Positions 1 to 7,159 of a DNA stretch of 7,631 nucleotides are shown here, in pieces. The stretch lies in contig DQGV01000125.1 in the NCBI GenBank assembly GCA_003524705.1, forward strand, positions 1 through 7,631, read 5' to 3'. Made by a program: the position numbers and the translations under genes. The DNA comes from Anaerolineae bacterium (lineage in GTDB: Bacteria > Chloroflexota > Anaerolineae > Anaerolineales > Villigracilaceae). The stretch's first letter is position 1, and every line of letters begins with the position of its first letter. The notes under the pieces were generated by a model that worked only from the letters and a program-made list of their open reading frames with translations, was not told the origin of the DNA and ran no database searches.

Positions 1-416
1 CGCAAAAGCACTTCACGAAATGCGGCACTGGCTTCATCAAGCACTGCGGCGGTGTCACCTGGGCTGTATAACAACTTTGGTGGTTCACCACGTGCTTCAA
101 TTTGTGGAATTGCAACACCCATGATACCGCGAAGTCTGAGATGCACATCTACTGTTTTGTTTACAGCCAATGATGCCCATTCAACATGGTCAGACCCCAT
201 CACGAGGCGTGCTTTTTCCATCGCGCCGTATGCGGTTTCAAGCAAAGCCCACACTTCTTTTTGAAGTGTATCGGCTTCTTTAGCCACACGAACTAACTCA
301 CCAGTCAAGGCTTCGCGTTTGCGGTCAAGAATTTCGTAACCTTCTTTTGCAAAACGCAATTCCTTTTTGAGGCGAATTAAGTTCGTGCGAGTGGGTGCAA
401 CATTAATTTGAGGCAT
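1..416 (-). CDS. atpD: V/A-type ATPase subunit D (central-stalk shaft), partial, 3' end off the window
   Basis: Subunit D is the long coiled-coil shaft that turns inside the A3B3 head and, with F, passes torque to C and the K ring. The start ATG lies at 416-414, preceded on the minus strand by AAGGG five bases upstream. The frame stays open to the left edge, giving 138 complete residues of a protein usually about 200-220 long. The N-terminus [20 protein letters not shown] matches the family pattern of a short leader, then T(R/K)xxLxxLKxxL opening the first long helix. Residues about 11-65 are highly charged and heptad-like (first arm of the coiled coil). The middle segment (about 90-118, including GVAIPQIE) fits the family's short globular part before the return helix. 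Its start overlaps the end of the B gene by 14 nt, so translation is probably coupled. The missing C-terminus cannot be judged. The family call is confident; the symbol follows the atpABCDEFIK scheme used for A-type enzymes. Confidence 0.93.
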   Translation of the reverse strand, partial: MPQINVAPTRTNLIRLKKELRFAKEGYEILDRKREALTGELVRVAKEADTLQKEVWALLETAYGAMEKARLVMGSDHVEWASLAVNKTVDVHLRLRGIMGVAIPQIEARGEPPKLLYSPGDTAAVLDEASAAFREVLL

Positions 417-1830
417 CGTCGCCCTTATAGTATTTTTCGATTTCGTCGAGATTGACGCGGGTCAATTCTTTCTTTGGCAAAATCGAAAGTAGTTTCCAAC
501 CAATTTCTAAAGTTCGTTCGATAGTACGATTTTCAGTGAAACTTTGATTCACAAATTCACGTTCAAATGCGCGTCCGAACTTTAGATATTTTTGGTCAAC
601 ATCGGATAATTCTTCTTCACCGATAACGGATGCTAACGCACGCACATCTTGCGTCCTTGCGTAAGCGGCATAAAGTTGCGCGCCCCAACGAGGATGGTCA
701 TCACGAGTGCGTCCTTTACCAATACCATCTTTCATCAAACGGGAAAGGCTTGGTAATACTGCTACTGGAGGATACACACCTGCGAAGTTCAACTCACGTC
801 CCAACACAATTTGACCTTCGGTAATATAACCGGTCAAATCTGGCATTGGATGTGTGATGTCATCGTTCGGCATCGTCAAAATCGGGATTTGTGTAATGGA
901 ACCTTCACTGGTGCGGATACGACCGGTTCGTTCATATAGGGACGCAAGGTCGCTATACAGATAGCCGGGATAACCCTTACGGCTGGGCACTTCACCACGT
1001 ACGTTTGAAATTTGACGTAAGGCTTCACCATAATTGGTCATATCGGTTAAGACTACGAGTACATGCATACCTTTTTCATAAGCCAAATATTCGGCTAAGG
1101 TTAAGGCTGCACGCGGGGTCACAACACGTTCAACTGGCGGGTCGTCTGCCAAGTTTAAGAACATTGCTACACGTGTCAACGCACCACTTTCAGTGAATGA
1201 CCGGCGGAAGTAGTCTGCCACATCGTTCTTGACGCCCATTGCAGCAAACACGATAGCGAATTCTTCACCTTCGGTTTGTTCAGCACCTGCTTGTTTTCCA
1301 AGTGTTGCTTGGCGCACAATTTGAGCCGCGAGTTGGTCATGCGGCATACCTGCACCGGAGAACAACGGAAGCTTTTGTCCACGTAACAAGGTATTGACAC
1401 CATCAATGGTGGAAATACCGGTTTGAATATAATCGCGTGGATAAATACGAGCCGTTGGGTTAATCGGCTGACCATTTACATCGGCGTACGTGTCAGTCAA
1501 TGGTTCTGGACCACCATCAATCGGGTTGCCCAAACCATCAAAAATGCGTCCGAGCATTTCTTCAGCAACTGGGATGTGTAAAGTGTTGCCTAAAAAGCGT
1601 ACACTCGTTCCATCAATTGATAAACCAGTGGAACCAGCAAAGACTTGCACAACTGCGAAGCCTTCACCTACTTCAAGCACACGTCCACGGCGAAGTTGCC
1701 CACGTGAGTCTTTAATTTCTACTACTTCGTCGTAACTAACGTTTGCCGCACCTTCTACGACCATGATTGGTCCTTCGATACGACCGACGCCAACGACTTC
1801 TTGACCGCCTAATACTGTTGATTCGCTCAT
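403..1830 (-). CDS. atpB: V/A-type ATPase subunit B (non-catalytic head subunit)
   Basis: This is the regulatory, non-catalytic nucleotide-site subunit of the A3B3 head, 475 aa, close to the usual 460-480. The N-terminal beta-barrel covers about residues 10-80. The central nucleotide domain contains [10 protein letters not shown] at 157-166, the degenerate P-loop typical of B subunits; a Walker A lysine is absent here in the whole family, so this is not damage. [17 protein letters not shown] (258-272) corresponds to the Walker B region. R364 in [15 protein letters not shown] is the expected arginine finger that reaches into the catalytic site of the neighbouring A subunit. The C-terminal helical domain (about 380-475) ends in a family-like segment containing IEKYY. 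The start ATG overlaps the A stop as ATGA, and GGAG stands about 8 bases upstream inside the end of A. The last codons overlap the D start by 14 nt. No frameshift or missing key residue was seen. Confidence 0.98.
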   Translation of the reverse strand: MSESTVLGGQEVVGVGRIEGPIMVVEGAANVSYDEVVEIKDSRGQLRRGRVLEVGEGFAVVQVFAGSTGLSIDGTSVRFLGNTLHIPVAEEMLGRIFDGLGNPIDGGPEPLTDTYADVNGQPINPTARIYPRDYIQTGISTIDGVNTLLRGQKLPLFSGAGMPHDQLAAQIVRQATLGKQAGAEQTEGEEFAIVFAAMGVKNDVADYFRRSFTESGALTRVAMFLNLADDPPVERVVTPRAALTLAEYLAYEKGMHVLVVLTDMTNYGEALRQISNVRGEVPSRKGYPGYLYSDLASLYERTGRIRTSEGSITQIPILTMPNDDITHPMPDLTGYITEGQIVLGRELNFAGVYPPVAVLPSLSRLMKDGIGKGRTRDDHPRWGAQLYAAYARTQDVRALASVIGEEELSDVDQKYLKFGRAFEREFVNQSFTENRTIERTLEIGWKLLSILPKKELTRVNLDEIEKYYKGDDASN

Positions 1831-3596
1831 GCTCTATACTCCGCATCTAATTGACTCATTTGCTCGTCAATTTCTTTTTGAAGGTCATCAAACTTGGCTA
1901 ACTCTTCATTTGTAATTGTAGATTTTGCACGGATGATTTTGTCAACAACTGGCAAATCGTGGATTAAGTTAATCGGTGCGCCGCGTTTGACGATTGCCAT
2001 ACCGCGTTCATGGAAGTACAGCACCAATTCAAGCATACGAATTTGCTTTTCGACAGATGAGTAGGCGTCAACAGCCTCTGTCGCGTTTTGTTGCAAGAGT
2101 CCCTCACGAATGAGGCGGGTTGTTTCCAACACCATACGTTCGGTGAAAGGAAGCGCATCTGGACCGACCAACTTCACGATTTGTGAGAGGCGACTTTCTT
2201 CGCTCAATAATTCCATAGCGCGGTTGCGCATGGTAAGCCAATCTTTACCAGTCTTTTCGCGCCACCAATTACCAACATCTTCTAAATATTCGCTATAGCT
2301 ATCCAACCAGTTGATGGCTGGGAAGTGACGAGCAGAAGCGAGAGATTTATCCAACGCCCAGAAGCAACGAATAAAGCGTTTGGTGTGTTGGGTTACAGGT
2401 TCAGAGAAGTCACCACCGGGAGGAGAAACTGCACCTACGATGGAAACTGAACCTTGTGTTCCGTTTAAGTTATTGACATAACCTGCACGTTCGTAAAACT
2501 CTGCCAAGCGACCCGCAAGATAGGCAGGATAACCTTCTTCCGCTGGCATTTCTTCGAGACGACCAGAAACTTCACGTAATGCTTCAGCCCAACGGGAAGT
2601 TGAGTCAGCCATGAGAGCAACATGGTAGCCCATGTCACGATAATATTCTGCAATGGTAATACCAGTGTAAATGCTAGCTTCACGAGCCGCCACTGGCATG
2701 TTGGATGTATTCGCAATCAAAACCGTTCGTTCCATCAACGGGCGACCAGAACGAGGGTCAATCAGATGCGGGAATTCTTGTAACACTTCGGTCATTTCGT
2801 TACCGCGTTCGCCACATCCAATATAGACAATGACTTCTGCATCTGCCCATTTTGCAATGCTGTGTTGGGTTACTGTTTTTCCAGAACCAAACGGACCAGG
2901 AATACCAGCCGCGCCACCTTTTGCAACTGGGAAGAATGTATCTAAAATTCTTTGACCAGTAATCAAAGGAATGTTTGCGCCACGACGATTCACAAATGGA
3001 CGTGCACGGCGAACGGGCCAGCGTTGAAGCATGGTGATGGTCTTTTCTTCCTTACCAGTCTTCAATTTTGCAATTGGGTCATTGACAGTATATTCACCAT
3101 CGCCGGCGACCCAAGTAATAGTGCCTGAGTCGTCAGGGTGAACCATGACACGATGTTCAAAGGTATCGGTTTCCATAGCAACGCCAAGAATCGCGCCGCC
3201 TTTAACTTCATCACCGACTTTAACTTTTGATTTGTATTTCCACTTCTTTTCACGGCTGATAGAGTCAAAACGAGCGCCACGATTAATGAATGAACCTACT
3301 GCTTGTTCAATCAATGGAAGCGGGCGTTGCACACCATCATAAATACTTTGAATTAAGCCAGGACCTAATTCAACAGAAAGTGGCAAACCTGTGCCAAAAA
3401 TTGGCGCGCCAGTTTGCATACCAGCAGTTTCTTCGTACACTTGCACAGTCATTTGGTCGCCTTTGAGACCAATCACCTCACCTACGAGGCGGTCAGTACC
3501 CACTTCGACCAATTCAAGCATACCTACATTGCGAGAACCCTTAGCACGTACAACGGGTCCACTAATCCAAGTAATTTTTCCTACTTCGTTGCTCAT
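1827..3596 (-). CDS. atpA: V/A-type ATPase subunit A (catalytic subunit)
   Basis: Catalytic subunit of the head: it binds Mg-ATP and performs hydrolysis or synthesis at the A/B interfaces. It has 589 aa, in the usual 575-600 range. Domains in order: N-terminal barrel (about 5-75); the extra 'bulge' domain that separates A from the F-type beta subunit (about 110-190, where the peripheral stalk is thought to touch); nucleotide domain with Walker A GPFGSGKT (234-241, K240 and T241); the catalytic glutamate in IGCGERGNE (E263, R264); Walker B ending at D331 in [11 protein letters not shown]; and the C-terminal helical domain from about 435. [13 protein letters not shown] (391-403) is also characteristic. 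S238 stands where eukaryotic V-ATPases carry a redox-sensitive cysteine (GAFGCGKT), as in archaeal enzymes, so that disulfide control is not expected. The start ATG overlaps the E stop as ATGA, with GGGAG seven bases upstream. The stop overlaps the B start the same way. This looks intact. Confidence 0.99.
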   Translation of the reverse strand: MSNEVGKITWISGPVVRAKGSRNVGMLELVEVGTDRLVGEVIGLKGDQMTVQVYEETAGMQTGAPIFGTGLPLSVELGPGLIQSIYDGVQRPLPLIEQAVGSFINRGARFDSISREKKWKYKSKVKVGDEVKGGAILGVAMETDTFEHRVMVHPDDSGTITWVAGDGEYTVNDPIAKLKTGKEEKTITMLQRWPVRRARPFVNRRGANIPLITGQRILDTFFPVAKGGAAGIPGPFGSGKTVTQHSIAKWADAEVIVYIGCGERGNEMTEVLQEFPHLIDPRSGRPLMERTVLIANTSNMPVAAREASIYTGITIAEYYRDMGYHVALMADSTSRWAEALREVSGRLEEMPAEEGYPAYLAGRLAEFYERAGYVNNLNGTQGSVSIVGAVSPPGGDFSEPVTQHTKRFIRCFWALDKSLASARHFPAINWLDSYSEYLEDVGNWWREKTGKDWLTMRNRAMELLSEESRLSQIVKLVGPDALPFTERMVLETTRLIREGLLQQNATEAVDAYSSVEKQIRMLELVLYFHERGMAIVKRGAPINLIHDLPVVDKIIRAKSTITNEELAKFDDLQKEIDEQMSQLDAEYRA

Positions 3597-4204
3597 GCCT
3601 TTTCTCCCATCAACACTTTATATACGGAAGAACGAAGTGTACTTTGCAAGCGGCTCAAACGAGTTTCGAGGGTGTTGTCATAATTCAACTTACCACCCGA
3701 AGCACTCACCACTACGCCAGTACCTTCTTCAAGTTTTGCGCCAGATGAAAACTTGCCATTTAAATCTTTAGCAATATCATCTAACTTCAAAACTTTTTGT
3801 GTTGATTCATCTGCGCGAATTTCTGCTTCTTTTGTATTCAATTGAGTCAATGCTTCACGAGTCAACATCTTCACAATATCAGCATAATCAGCGCGTTTCT
3901 TTACGCCATCTAATTGTTTCTTCACTTCTTCAAACACACTATCTAACAACTTTTCACGTGCTTCTAATTGCGCCGAACGCGCCTTCAATTGTGCAGTTGC
4001 AGAGGCTTGACTCTTCAAACGGTCTGCTTCTTGCTTTGCGCGGTCTAGGATAACTTTCGCCTCAGACTCCGCCTCAGCCTGCGCTCGCTTAAGAATGGCA
4101 TTTGCCTTCTCTTTGGCTTCTATTTGCAACTGCTCAGCTTCATCACGTGCTTCAAGCATAATGGCTTGTGCAAGCAATTCAATATCTTCTGATTCAGATT
4201 TCAT
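3593..4204 (-). CDS. atpE: V/A-type ATPase subunit E (peripheral stalk)
   Basis: Subunit E forms the peripheral stalk as a heterodimer with G, clamping the top of the A3B3 head to the soluble part of subunit I and resisting rotation. The product is 203 aa from ATG at 4204. Residues about 5-95 are rich in Ala, Glu, Lys, Arg and Gln in heptad-like spacing, the long coiled coil. From about 95 to the end is the globular domain, with GTGVVVSASGGKLNYDNTLE and a final amphipathic helix (RLSRLQSTLRSSVYKVLMG) typical of the family's C-terminus. A GTG in the same frame at 4210 would add Met-Phe. An in-frame TGA lies directly before that GTG, so no longer form is possible. Ribosome-site evidence is weak for both starts (AGAG about 10 bases before the GTG, GAG 5 bases before the ATG). 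I prefer the ATG by codon type. A 49-55 nt AT-rich gap separates it from F; downstream it overlaps A by 4 nt. Confidence 0.95.
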   Translation of the reverse strand: MKSESEDIELLAQAIMLEARDEAEQLQIEAKEKANAILKRAQAEAESEAKVILDRAKQEADRLKSQASATAQLKARSAQLEAREKLLDSVFEEVKKQLDGVKKRADYADIVKMLTREALTQLNTKEAEIRADESTQKVLKLDDIAKDLNGKFSSGAKLEEGTGVVVSASGGKLNYDNTLETRLSRLQSTLRSSVYKVLMGEKA

Positions 4205-4259
4205 AAACACTCAATCCAATCTCTTTCCATAAATTTATAAATAATATAGAAGGAAAGAT

Positions 4260-4565
4260 TTATAACTTGATACCAATCGCCCGAAGGACGATATCACCAA
4301 GAGATGCCTGACCTTCTGGAACACCGCCGCTGGATGGAATCTCAACCACCAACGGAATCGTACTACGTAGTTTTAGGTGTTCCATCCGTGCTGGAATTAA
4401 TTCAGCCACATCCTGTGTGACGAGCACAATCCCAACTTCTTTGTTGGCTTGGGCTTCATCCAATGCCTGATTCACTTCATCAGCAGTGGAGGCGACTCTA
4501 CCACCTACACCTGTGAGAGAAAAACCAAGCACTGCATCAGGATGACCGATGACCAGAATTTTCAT
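4260..4565 (-). CDS. atpF: V/A-type ATPase subunit F (central-stalk tip)
   Basis: A small, soluble, Rossmann-like subunit that binds the protruding part of shaft D and takes part in rotation and in modulating ATPase activity. The product is 101 aa, the normal family size (about 100-110). Features seen: the opening strand MKILVIGHPDAVLGFSLTGV, matching the family pattern of (I/V)(I/V)G-D--LGF-L-GV; a helix around 28-42; a second strand, VGIVLVTQDVAELI; the strand PLVVEIPSSGG (about 70-80), corresponding to the conserved (I/V)EIPG turn; and the C-terminal helix ending in LRAIGIKL, like the family's REAVGI-L. AAAGGA stands five bases before the ATG. It follows K after 21 nt. Placement of F directly after K and before E, rather than after C, is unusual compared with Thermus or Enterococcus operons. 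Confidence 0.95.
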   Translation of the reverse strand: MKILVIGHPDAVLGFSLTGVGGRVASTADEVNQALDEAQANKEVGIVLVTQDVAELIPARMEHLKLRSTIPLVVEIPSSGGVPEGQASLGDIVLRAIGIKL

Positions 4566-4586
4566 ATCAGTCCTTTCGTTCGCCGA

Positions 4587-5018
4587 TTAAGGAAGAACGA
4601 GGAAGGAGATAATCAAGCCGTAGATAGCAATACCTTCGGAAAGACCTACGAAGATTAAAGCACGACCAAATGATTCAGGTTTTTCAGCAGTTGCACCAAC
4701 AGCCGCAGCACCAGAACCACCCACCGCAATACCCGCACCAATACAAGCTAAACCTGTAGAAAGAGCAGCAGCGAGAGTTGCATATTGGTCAACAACTGCT
4801 TCTTGGGCGGCACCAGCAGCCAAAGCAGAGCTTGGGGTGGCGAACCAAACAACGGCAAGTCCAGCGGCGAATAATCCAACTAAGAAGTTGAAACCGTTGA
4901 AGCCGTTAACTAAACGAGAAACTGCTTGGGCAGGGCTAGTCTTACCATTTTGAAGTAAGTACACCACTGCAGGGATTACAGGAACCAAACCAACTAATAC
5001 AGCAAAAACGAAAAACAT
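4587..5018 (-). CDS. atpK: V/A-type ATPase subunit K (proteolipid, rotor-ring c subunit) with N-terminal extension
   Basis: The proteolipid forms the membrane rotor ring that carries the coupling ion. It has 143 aa. The C-terminal part (about 78-143) is a classic c-type hairpin: first helix about 78-108 with the glycine-rich GAGIAVGGSGAAAVG (94-108), polar loop AEKPESFG (111-118), and second helix about 118-143 with the ion-binding carboxylate E128 in LSEGIAIYG. The first 70 residues are extra: a hydrophobic helix at 1-22, a linker with K26 and R35, and a second hydrophobic segment at about 43-60. That segment runs into TPSSALAAGA (61-70), which resembles a signal-peptidase AxA site. Neither extra helix has a carboxylate or the glycine pattern, so this is not a duplicated two-hairpin (16-kDa type) proteolipid. 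Either the extension stays as extra helices or it is removed to leave a single-hairpin subunit of about 75 aa. Similar long K proteins are, from memory, known in Anaerolineae and clostridia. A strong AAGGAG ribosome site precedes the ATG by 7 nt. Confidence 0.95.
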   Translation of the reverse strand: MFFVFAVLVGLVPVIPAVVYLLQNGKTSPAQAVSRLVNGFNGFNFLVGLFAAGLAVVWFATPSSALAAGAAQEAVVDQYATLAAALSTGLACIGAGIAVGGSGAAAVGATAEKPESFGRALIFVGLSEGIAIYGLIISFLVLP

Positions 5019-5109
5019 TGTTTATCTCCTTGTAGATAATAGAAAATTATTGTTTAGATTCGAACGCGTACAAATTCTCAAAATTATTTTTATACAACTC
5101 GTGAAGGGC
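5019..5109 (-). promoter_or_regulatory. 91-nt I-K intergenic leader with a strong K ribosome site and a small hairpin
   Basis: This is the longest non-coding gap in the window and it is clearly AT-rich. The K ribosome-binding site is AAGGAG (5026-5031 on the plus strand as CTCCTT), seven bases before the ATG. A perfect 6-bp inverted repeat (TTATCT at 5022-5027, AGATAA at 5034-5039) encloses it, with a 6-nt loop that exposes AAGG. There is also a promoter-like pair on the minus strand: TTGAGA (5076-5081) and TCTAAA (5053-5058) spaced by 17 nt, matching the sigma-70 boxes at 5/6 and 4/6. K is needed in about ten copies per enzyme, so a region that raises its expression would make sense. The ribosome site is solid; the hairpin and promoter are only suggestions, because AT-rich DNA yields such matches by chance. 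Confidence 0.4.
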
Positions 5110-7110
5110 TTACGCCTCCTCTTGAGATGGTTTTAACTTCAACGGCTCAAAACGCATACCACCACCGTGGAAGAATTTCCCTAAAATCTCGTAGTAATGC
5201 AAACGCATGGTTTGAATATACACAATCAAACCTTCAAACCCGATAATGAAAATATTACCAAGAGCAATCGTAATCCAGAAACCTAAATCTGCTTCTTCAC
5301 CTGCTAAGGCAAAAATAGCAAGACTCAAACCACCATGTGCCACTGCAAAGGCACCCACACGCACAAATGAAAGTGTATTAGATAACATACTAATAACACC
5401 TTCAAACAAATCCATAAAAGATTGCACTAAGAACATGGCAATGCCACCTTCAATATATGGTTTGTGACCTTCTGCAATATTACGGAATAAACCATTGAAC
5501 ATTAAACCGAGTGCAAAGATAGGTGTGAGAATGTTGAACGGAAGTGGAAGTTGACTAATTGTTAATGCAACTTGTGGCGCGATTGGGGTGCTTCCTAAAA
5601 AGCCTCCTAGAAGAGAAAGGAAACAGACAAAGAAAAGGAAAGCAACAACACCTGTATGACCAAACAAAAGGTGCGACCAGTCTTTCACGCGAATATTGTT
5701 AAAGAAGCTAAGCAAGTAACTCAAGAACAAGATGATGATACCCACATCAATTGCCACACGCAAAACAGAAAGGATATTCTCACCATGAATTGGGCTTAAC
5801 CAAACTGGATGTAAATCAAAACCTAGATAATCATGTACATAGTGACCCTCAAAACCGAAGATACTTCCGTACATAACACCAAAGAAAGTAACCGAAATAC
5901 CACAATACACAAACAGCAAACCAATGCTTTGTAAGGCTTTCAGCGCAATTCGGTTATGAGCCAAGTATCCAGCAAGCATCATTACTAAGCCCTGACCAAT
6001 ATCACCAAACATTGCACCATACAACAACGGGAAACTAATTGCTAACAAAATAGTTGGGTCAAATTCACCATAGCTAGGTCTTCCGTATGTTGTAAGTAAT
6101 TCTTTAAATGGGCGAAGCCATTTATTTTCATTTAATGCCACAGGAATATTGGAATTATGGTCGTTACGACTTGGTGTGTGTGTTTCAATCAATACTTCTT
6201 TTGAAGTATTCTTTAATTTTGTTGTCAAATTTTCTAAGCTTGCAGTCGGCACCCAACCCACAACCACATAAGTATGGCGCAATTGACCAAAACGAACAAT
6301 TGCATCTGCCATTACACGACTAACGTGCGCATCCCAAAGTAATTTTTGTAATTCAGTTTTATGTTTATCAGCCAACGCAAGAATACTGGTTTCAAGGTTA
6401 ACTATCTTTTTCTTTGTGGCATCAATTTCGCGCTTAAGTGTGCTTGTAATTTGCTCAGGTGTACCGGCAAATTCTTCTGGCAAACTCAACGGATTCAAAT
6501 ATGCACTTTTTGCCGCACGGTCTAACACATCCGCATTGCTTTTTGGACCAAGCACCCATACCACAGGTTTTTGAGAGTCTTCACGCAACGTAAAGAAAAC
6601 ATGTGGCACACGCCCAATACTAGTTTTCAAACGACTAATATTGGAAGCAGGAACCACACCTAAAATTGAATGCAAGTAAGAAGATTTATTCAACGCACCG
6701 ACTTCTACCTTAACATCAGCGATTGGCTCTAATTGGCGTAATTGACTTTCGAACAATTCCAAACGCTTCTTCTCAGTGGATAACTGTTCGCTAATCCCTT
6801 TGACTTCTTCATCAATCCGATTCACAGCCGGGGTAAGAGCATCCAACTCCACCATTGATTCAGCATCTGCTTTAGTAGGGTATCCTTCTGCTACACCTAA
6901 GGTTTGCATAATGGTTTGAATGCGGCGTTCTAAAGCAGAGTAATTAGCGGCTTTATCTTGCCATGCACTAGGACCTAAACTTTCTAAGCCCAAATACGTG
7001 CTATCCACCTGATGAAACACACCGTGACCGCTTAACACCTTAGCAACAGCCACAATATCCTTTGAAGGGATAATCAATTCAACTTCAGACATCTCTTTCG
7101 GAAAAAACAT
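5110..7110 (-). CDS. atpI: V/A-type ATPase subunit I (membrane stator, homologue of V-ATPase subunit a)
   Basis: Subunit I holds the two ion half-channels beside the K ring and anchors the peripheral stalks. It has 666 aa, close to Thermus-type I (about 650). The soluble half, about 1-335, has two long charged helical stretches (about 95-130 and 220-260) forming the hairpin-like arm, separated by alpha/beta lobes; VVVGWVPT (282-289) is typical of the family. The membrane half, about 350-640, has roughly eight hydrophobic segments, starting with PLLYGAMFGDIGQG (361-374), a strongly conserved signature. Ion-path residues are present: R584 in LSFVRVGAFAVAH, the counterpart of the essential Arg of the V-type a subunit, then Q633 and R636 in YIQTMRLHYYE, with the same Gln-3-Arg spacing I recall for Thermus Q619/R622. 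GGAG lies five bases before the ATG. The gene begins 49 nt after C and is followed by the 91-nt leader of K. It appears complete and functional. Confidence 0.97.
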   Translation of the reverse strand: MFFPKEMSEVELIIPSKDIVAVAKVLSGHGVFHQVDSTYLGLESLGPSAWQDKAANYSALERRIQTIMQTLGVAEGYPTKADAESMVELDALTPAVNRIDEEVKGISEQLSTEKKRLELFESQLRQLEPIADVKVEVGALNKSSYLHSILGVVPASNISRLKTSIGRVPHVFFTLREDSQKPVVWVLGPKSNADVLDRAAKSAYLNPLSLPEEFAGTPEQITSTLKREIDATKKKIVNLETSILALADKHKTELQKLLWDAHVSRVMADAIVRFGQLRHTYVVVGWVPTASLENLTTKLKNTSKEVLIETHTPSRNDHNSNIPVALNENKWLRPFKELLTTYGRPSYGEFDPTILLAISFPLLYGAMFGDIGQGLVMMLAGYLAHNRIALKALQSIGLLFVYCGISVTFFGVMYGSIFGFEGHYVHDYLGFDLHPVWLSPIHGENILSVLRVAIDVGIIILFLSYLLSFFNNIRVKDWSHLLFGHTGVVAFLFFVCFLSLLGGFLGSTPIAPQVALTISQLPLPFNILTPIFALGLMFNGLFRNIAEGHKPYIEGGIAMFLVQSFMDLFEGVISMLSNTLSFVRVGAFAVAHGGLSLAIFALAGEEADLGFWITIALGNIFIIGFEGLIVYIQTMRLHYYEILGKFFHGGGMRFEPLKLKPSQEEA

Positions 7111-7115
7111 AAAGT

Positions 7116-7147
7116 CTCCAAGTAATTCCCTCTTTCTTAGAAGAGGG
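7116..7147 (-). promoter_or_regulatory. C-I intergenic hairpin and subunit I ribosome site
   Basis: In the 49-nt gap between C and I, the minus strand carries a perfect 7-bp inverted repeat: CCCTCTT (7141-7147 as read on the complement), a 6-nt loop and AAGAGGG (7128-7134). It is followed by GAATTAC and then the ribosome site TTGGAG, five bases before the I start (GGAG complement at 7116-7119). No run of T follows the stem on either strand, so it is not a typical intrinsic terminator. A processing or mRNA-stability element, or mild attenuation between C and the rest of the operon, would fit. The repeat itself is directly visible; the role is inferred. Confidence 0.4.
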
Positions 7148-7159
7148 GTAAAATGAGGT

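Noticed and set aside
1333..1362. Degenerate P-loop in B ([10 protein letters not shown], no Walker A lysine)
   Set aside because: This is the normal state of non-catalytic B subunits, not inactivation.
1176..1475. 99-codon minus-strand open frame inside B
   Set aside because: It overlaps the B nucleotide-binding domain in another frame, and the B frame carries all the family motifs. The alternative has no domain-like features.
3391..3771. 126-codon open frame on the plus strand opposite the A/E junction
   Set aside because: It lies antisense to the conserved N-terminus of A and C-terminus of E, has low-complexity Ser/Thr/Pro-rich composition and no recognisable family. It is a shadow of the real genes.
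4211..4259. Promoter in the AT-rich F-E gap (TATATT, TATAAA and a 10-bp ATAAATTTAT palindrome at 4229-4238)
   Set aside because: Several -10-like strings occur, but no acceptable -35 at 16-18 nt. Palindromes made only of A and T are expected by chance here.
4587..5018. Two-hairpin (duplicated, 16-kDa type) proteolipid
   Set aside because: The N-terminal half has no carboxylate and no glycine-rich helix pattern, and it shows no similarity to the C-terminal hairpin.
7128..7147. Intrinsic terminator after C
   Set aside because: The stem is only 7 bp and is followed by GAATTAC rather than a run of T. A terminator here would also cut the operon after its first visible gene.
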